A DNA stretch of 64,000 bases from HGM04593 sp045631905 (GTDB taxonomy: Bacteria > Bacteroidota > Bacteroidia > Bacteroidales > Bacteroidaceae). Where the stretch lies: the NCBI GenBank assembly GCA_045631905.1, contig JAZQVO010000028.1, positions 124,001-188,000 on the forward strand, written 5' to 3'. Below the pieces are notes generated by a model. The model saw nothing but the letters and a program-made list of their open reading frames with translations. It was not told the DNA's origin and did no database searches. Made by a program: the position numbers and the translations under genes. This document shows, piece after piece, positions 60,646 to 64,000 of the stretch (the first letter of the stretch is position 1; each line of letters starts with the position of its first letter).

Positions 60646-63210
60646 TTATGCAAACCACTTAACGTAAGCAAATGCCTGACGATGGGGAAGTTCCTCGTGT
60701 TTGGGATACATACGGTAAGCAAGTTTGTAAGCACCTGCATTTGTAGGAGCAACCTCGGCGTGGAAGGTAAAGATGTTACCCTCGCGCGATGTAACCTCCA
60801 AGGGATATACTGCAAATACAGTATCCTGACCGTTTGCATCGGGAGCAAGAACAACAAGCTCAATACCTACTGCATTGTCCAAGCCCTTCTCATCAACCTT
60901 AACTGTTACGCTGTAATTCTCACCGGCCGACATATTGCCTGTTGCAAAGTCGTTCTCGCTCTCTATTGAAAGAACCTCAATTGCATGCCACTTAGCGGCA
61001 ACCGACTCTTTCCATGCAGCCAACTCACGAGCAATCTTAGAGTCGTTGGCGATGAGACGGTGATAACGCTCAGCCTGCTTGCAGTAGAACTTGCTGTAAT
61101 AGTCGTCGAGCTGACGTTTCATTGTAAAGTGAGGAGCAATCTGTGAGATTGAGCGTTTGATGCACTCTACCCACTCGTCTGAGTAAGATTTCTCGCCACG
61201 GTTGTAGTAGAGAGGAAGTATCTCGTTCTCCAACAAAGAGTAGATTGTGGCAGCATCGAGCTGGTCCTGGAACTCTTGGTTCTGGTATGTACGCTTCTCT
61301 TTCAAAGCCCAACCTGCACCGGGTTTGTAACCCTCGCACCACCAACCGTCGAGTACCGAGAAGTTGAGAACACCGTTCATGAGAGCTTTCTCACCCGATG
61401 TACCCGATGCCTCCAGGGGACGTGTAGGGGTGTTCATCCAGATATCAACACCCGAAACGAGCAACTTAGCCAAATCCATGTCGTAGTTCTCCAAGAAGAT
61501 AATCTTACCGATGAACTCGGGACGGCGAGATACCTCGATGATACGTTTAATCAAGCCCTGACCTGCACCATCGTGGGGGTGTGCCTTACCTGCAAAGAGG
61601 AACTGAATAGGACGCTCGGGGTTGTTGAGCAATTTAGCCAAACGGTCGAGGTCGGTGAACAACAAGTGTGCACGTTTGTATGTTGCGAAACGGCGAGCGA
61701 AACCGATAACCAACGCGTCGGGGTTGATTTTGTTTACAACATCAACAATACGCATGGGGTCGCCCTGGTTCTTCAACCAATCCTCACGGAAGGCCTGACG
61801 AATATACTCGATAAGTTTTTTCTTGCGTGTAACACGTGTCTTCCAGATAATATCGTTGGGCACCTTGTCGATAGCATGCCAGATATCCTCGTTAGACTGG
61901 TCACCGATGAAGCTGGGATCGAAGTTTGCTTTATAGAGCTCGTCCCACTCGGGAGCTACCCATGTAGGATAGTGAACACCGTTGGTAACATAGCCTACGT
62001 GGTTCTCCGAGGGATAATAACCCTTCCAGATACCGGCAAACATAGATTTTGAAACCTTACCGTGGAGACGGCTTACACCGTTAATCTCCTGGCAAGTGTT
62101 GCAAGCGAAGATTGACATACAGAAACGCTCGTTCTTGTCACCTGCGTTCTCGCGACCGAGGTTCATGAGGTCGTCCCATGTGATGTTCAACTGGCTTGCA
62201 TAGCCACGCATATATTTACCGAAGAGACCTTCGTCGAAGTAGTCGTGACCTGCGGGCACGGGAGTGTGAACAGTGTAAAGGCTGCTTGAACGTACAATCT
62301 CCAACGCCTCCTCGTATGTGTAACCGCTCTTAATATACTGTGTCAAACGGTAGAGGTTGCAAAGTGCTGCGTGACCCTCGTTGCAGTGATAGATATCTTT
62401 CTTTATACCAAGTTTCTCCAAAGTAATCATACCACCGATACCGAGAAGAATCTCCTGTTTCAAACGGTTCTCCCAGTCACCACCATAAAGTTTGTGAGTG
62501 ATAGGACGATCGTACTCGCTGTTAGCCTCGAAGTCTGTATCCAAGAGGTAAAGAGCTACGCGACCTACATTTACCTTCCATACGTTAGCGTGAACATAGT
62601 AATCGATGTAAGGAACATCAACAACCATAGGTGTAACACCGTCGGCCTCGTAAACGCGCTCGATGGGGAGCTGGTTGAAGTTCTGTGCCTCGTAGTTGGC
62701 AACCTGTGTACCCTCCATAGAGAGCGACTGTGTAAAGTAGCCATAACGATAGAGGAAACCTACTGCACACATATCGACATTTGAGTCGGAAGCCTCTTTC
62801 AAATAGTCACCGGCCAAGATACCGAGACCACCTGAATATATTTTCAAAACGCTTGTCAAACCATACTCCATACAGAAGTAAGCAACAGAAGGACGCTCTG
62901 CATTAGGTTTAACATCCATGTATTTGCGGAAGTTGGCATAAACCTTAGCCAATTTGTCGAGAATGCTCTTGTCTTTTGAAAGCTCGTCGAGTTTCTCTAC
63001 GCCCAATTTCTCGAGCAAAAGAACGGGGTTACCGCCACACTCTGCATAAAGAGTTGCATCGAGCATTGTAAAGAGCTCGCGTGCCTCCTCATTCCATACC
63101 CACCAAAGGTTGTGAGCAATTTCCTCCAAGGGTTTAAGGCTCTCGGGGATATAAGATTTTACATTGACTGTTTTCCAACCGGGTTGGTTTGTGTTACTAA
63201 TTGCAATCAT
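60646..63210 (-). CDS. glgP: Alpha-glucan (glycogen) phosphorylase
   Basis: An 854-residue phosphorylase of the shorter, archaeal/thermophile-like class: N-terminal EEIAHNLWWVWNEEARELFT, YFCMEYGLTSVLKIYSGGLG, the EGHAALCNLYRLTQYIKSGY region, and the PLP region EASGTSGEKALMNGVLNFSV with its Lys (usual GTSGMKA here GTSGEKA). It releases glucose 1-phosphate from glycogen. A C-terminal beta domain (YSVTVKVDEKGLDNAVGIEL) follows. It lies 18 bases after the glycogen synthase gene, so degradation and synthesis are co-transcribed. Confidence 0.94.
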   Translation of the reverse strand: MIAISNTNQPGWKTVNVKSYIPESLKPLEEIAHNLWWVWNEEARELFTMLDATLYAECGGNPVLLLEKLGVEKLDELSKDKSILDKLAKVYANFRKYMDVKPNAERPSVAYFCMEYGLTSVLKIYSGGLGILAGDYLKEASDSNVDMCAVGFLYRYGYFTQSLSMEGTQVANYEAQNFNQLPIERVYEADGVTPMVVDVPYIDYYVHANVWKVNVGRVALYLLDTDFEANSEYDRPITHKLYGGDWENRLKQEILLGIGGMITLEKLGIKKDIYHCNEGHAALCNLYRLTQYIKSGYTYEEALEIVRSSSLYTVHTPVPAGHDYFDEGLFGKYMRGYASQLNITWDDLMNLGRENAGDKNERFCMSIFACNTCQEINGVSRLHGKVSKSMFAGIWKGYYPSENHVGYVTNGVHYPTWVAPEWDELYKANFDPSFIGDQSNEDIWHAIDKVPNDIIWKTRVTRKKKLIEYIRQAFREDWLKNQGDPMRIVDVVNKINPDALVIGFARRFATYKRAHLLFTDLDRLAKLLNNPERPIQFLFAGKAHPHDGAGQGLIKRIIEVSRRPEFIGKIIFLENYDMDLAKLLVSGVDIWMNTPTRPLEASGTSGEKALMNGVLNFSVLDGWWCEGYKPGAGWALKEKRTYQNQEFQDQLDAATIYSLLENEILPLYYNRGEKSYSDEWVECIKRSISQIAPHFTMKRQLDDYYSKFYCKQAERYHRLIANDSKIARELAAWKESVAAKWHAIEVLSIESENDFATGNMSAGENYSVTVKVDEKGLDNAVGIELVVLAPDANGQDTVFAVYPLEVTSREGNIFTFHAEVAPTNAGAYKLAYRMYPKHEELPHRQAFAYVKWFA

Positions 63211-63228
63211 ATTTTTTTAATTAAGTTA

Positions 63229-64000
63229 TTATTTCTTTTCTGTTCTACTCTTGGCTGCTTTAAGCGCAAAATCATATGCATTGCGGTAATTTCTTATAAA
63301 ATGCTTCCACAATGCTTTATCGGCCATTTTTGCAGCTTTTTTGCGACAATCGGCAACCTCTTTATCAGAATTCTTTGCAAAGATACAAATTGTTTTTGTA
63401 ATTTCCTCAACTGCATCGAAATAGTTGCTGTCGTTTCTGCTCACAACCTCTACACCATCGGCAAGTTTACCTGTTCGGCCAAGCTCCGAATTAACCCACA
63501 AGCCGAAACCTGCAAGGTCGGTTGTTATTGTAGGAATGCTGAAAGCGGCACTTTCGAGCGGGGTATATCCCCAAGGCTCATAGTATGAGGGGTATACGTT
63601 AAGGTCATTACCGATGAGAACATCGTAATAATCCATATCGAATATACCATCGTTACCTTTGAGATAGCAAGGCACATATATCACCTTCACACGGTTCTTG
63701 CCACTACGGTTGTCGAGGAAATAGTTGCGTATAGAGCAAGCTATGGCATCGTCGTAGAAGTTATTCAGGTTGTGTGTGAGGTAAGGGTTGGGAAGGGGCG
63801 AGCTCCAAGACTCCTCGTTCGAGTGCAGACGATGCAACAAGTCCTCTCTTGCAACATCGGACCACGCAGGAACGTCGATAAACGCAATAACATCTCTGTC
63901 GAGTTCTTCGCATGCGTTAAGTTTTGCCATAACATCGATAAACATGTCGATACCCTTGTTGCGCATCTCCATGCGACCACCTATACCTATTATAAGTGCA
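63229..64000 (-). CDS. Glycogen synthase (GT3-like), 3' part
   Basis: The C-terminal ~257 residues of a glycosyltransferase; the frame is open through the window edge, so the true start is outside. Seen: LIIGIGGRMEMRNKGIDMFI, the Glu-containing catalytic segment YPSYYEPWGYTPLESAAFSI (nucleotide-sugar site), and a long helical end. The pattern fits the eukaryote-like GT3 glycogen synthases of Bacteroidota rather than GT5 GlgA. With glgP downstream it forms a glycogen operon. Confidence 0.88.
   Translation of the reverse strand, partial: ALIIGIGGRMEMRNKGIDMFIDVMAKLNACEELDRDVIAFIDVPAWSDVAREDLLHRLHSNEESWSSPLPNPYLTHNLNNFYDDAIACSIRNYFLDNRSGKNRVKVIYVPCYLKGNDGIFDMDYYDVLIGNDLNVYPSYYEPWGYTPLESAAFSIPTITTDLAGFGLWVNSELGRTGKLADGVEVVSRNDSNYFDAVEEITKTICIFAKNSDKEVADCRKKAAKMADKALWKHFIRNYRNAYDFALKAAKSRTEKK

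Overview
The window is chromosomal DNA of a Bacteroidales bacterium (phylum Bacteroidota; the family cannot be fixed from this sequence alone). The evidence is a complete Bat (aerotolerance-type) operon, an S16 ribosomal protein with a long Ala/Glu tail, lipoproteins of DUF4136 and DUF4878 type, GT3-like glycogen synthase next to an alpha-glucan phosphorylase, tRNA genes without an encoded CCA, weak Shine-Dalgarno sequences, and many -7 boxes of the Bacteroides form TAnnTTTG. No rRNA, CRISPR array, insertion sequence, integrase or phage gene was seen. Two tRNA genes are present: Ala(GGC) and Arg(ACG).

Layout. 1-5 kb: a LicD-type transferase, rpsP, an S41-like lipoprotein that has lost its catalytic residues, and a three-gene envelope cluster (NlpE-like lipoprotein, DUF4136 lipoprotein, small outer-membrane barrel). 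5-8.5 kb: a large M16 protease and a PrdX-type deacylase. 8.5-17.6 kb (minus strand): moxR, DUF58, a BatD-like membrane protein, batA, batB, batC, batD, batE and a last gene that looks like a PAP2 phosphatase stripped of its active site. 17.7-23.2 kb: an HU-transmembrane-LysM fusion, a plain HU protein, rimO, ftsY and lepA, the last with an unusual Asp-to-Val change in the P-loop. 23.4-33.1 kb: an AsmA-like protein, then an apparent operon ettA, aminotransferase, phenylacetate-CoA ligase, ACT protein, membrane protein, GH20 hexosaminidase. 33.4-41.6 kb: tRNA-Ala, a radical SAM gene overlapping a YhhQ queuosine-precursor transporter, an M3 peptidase, a C_GCAxxG_C_C protein, a small winged-helix protein, a patatin/beta-barrel protein, tRNA-Arg and an EEP-fold hydrolase.

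The most interesting region is 41.7-56.7 kb. A histidine kinase with almost no extracytoplasmic part and an NtrC-type sigma-54 activator are divergent from a seven-gene export operon: a membrane-fusion protein, four MacB/FtsX-type permeases (two tandem paralogous pairs), one ATPase and a TolC-type channel. A sigma-54-like promoter (TGGCATG followed by TTTTTGA) lies before this operon, with a TGTCC-N6-GGACA inverted repeat centred about 54 bp from its -24 element. The same promoter and the same inverted repeat, at the same spacing, occur on the minus strand at 43.60-43.70 kb before two small secreted-protein genes (41.7-43.5 kb). I infer a local sigma-54 regulon joining an efflux or export machine to two exported proteins, one with a TonB C-terminal domain. 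Those two proteins share an almost identical signal-peptide coding segment that differs by one whole codon, which makes a possible lipobox in one and removes it in the other.

56.9-64 kb holds housekeeping genes: an MBL hydrolase, murB, a hemolysin III-like membrane protein, a secreted esterase, glycogen phosphorylase and the 3' part of glycogen synthase, which runs off the end of the window.
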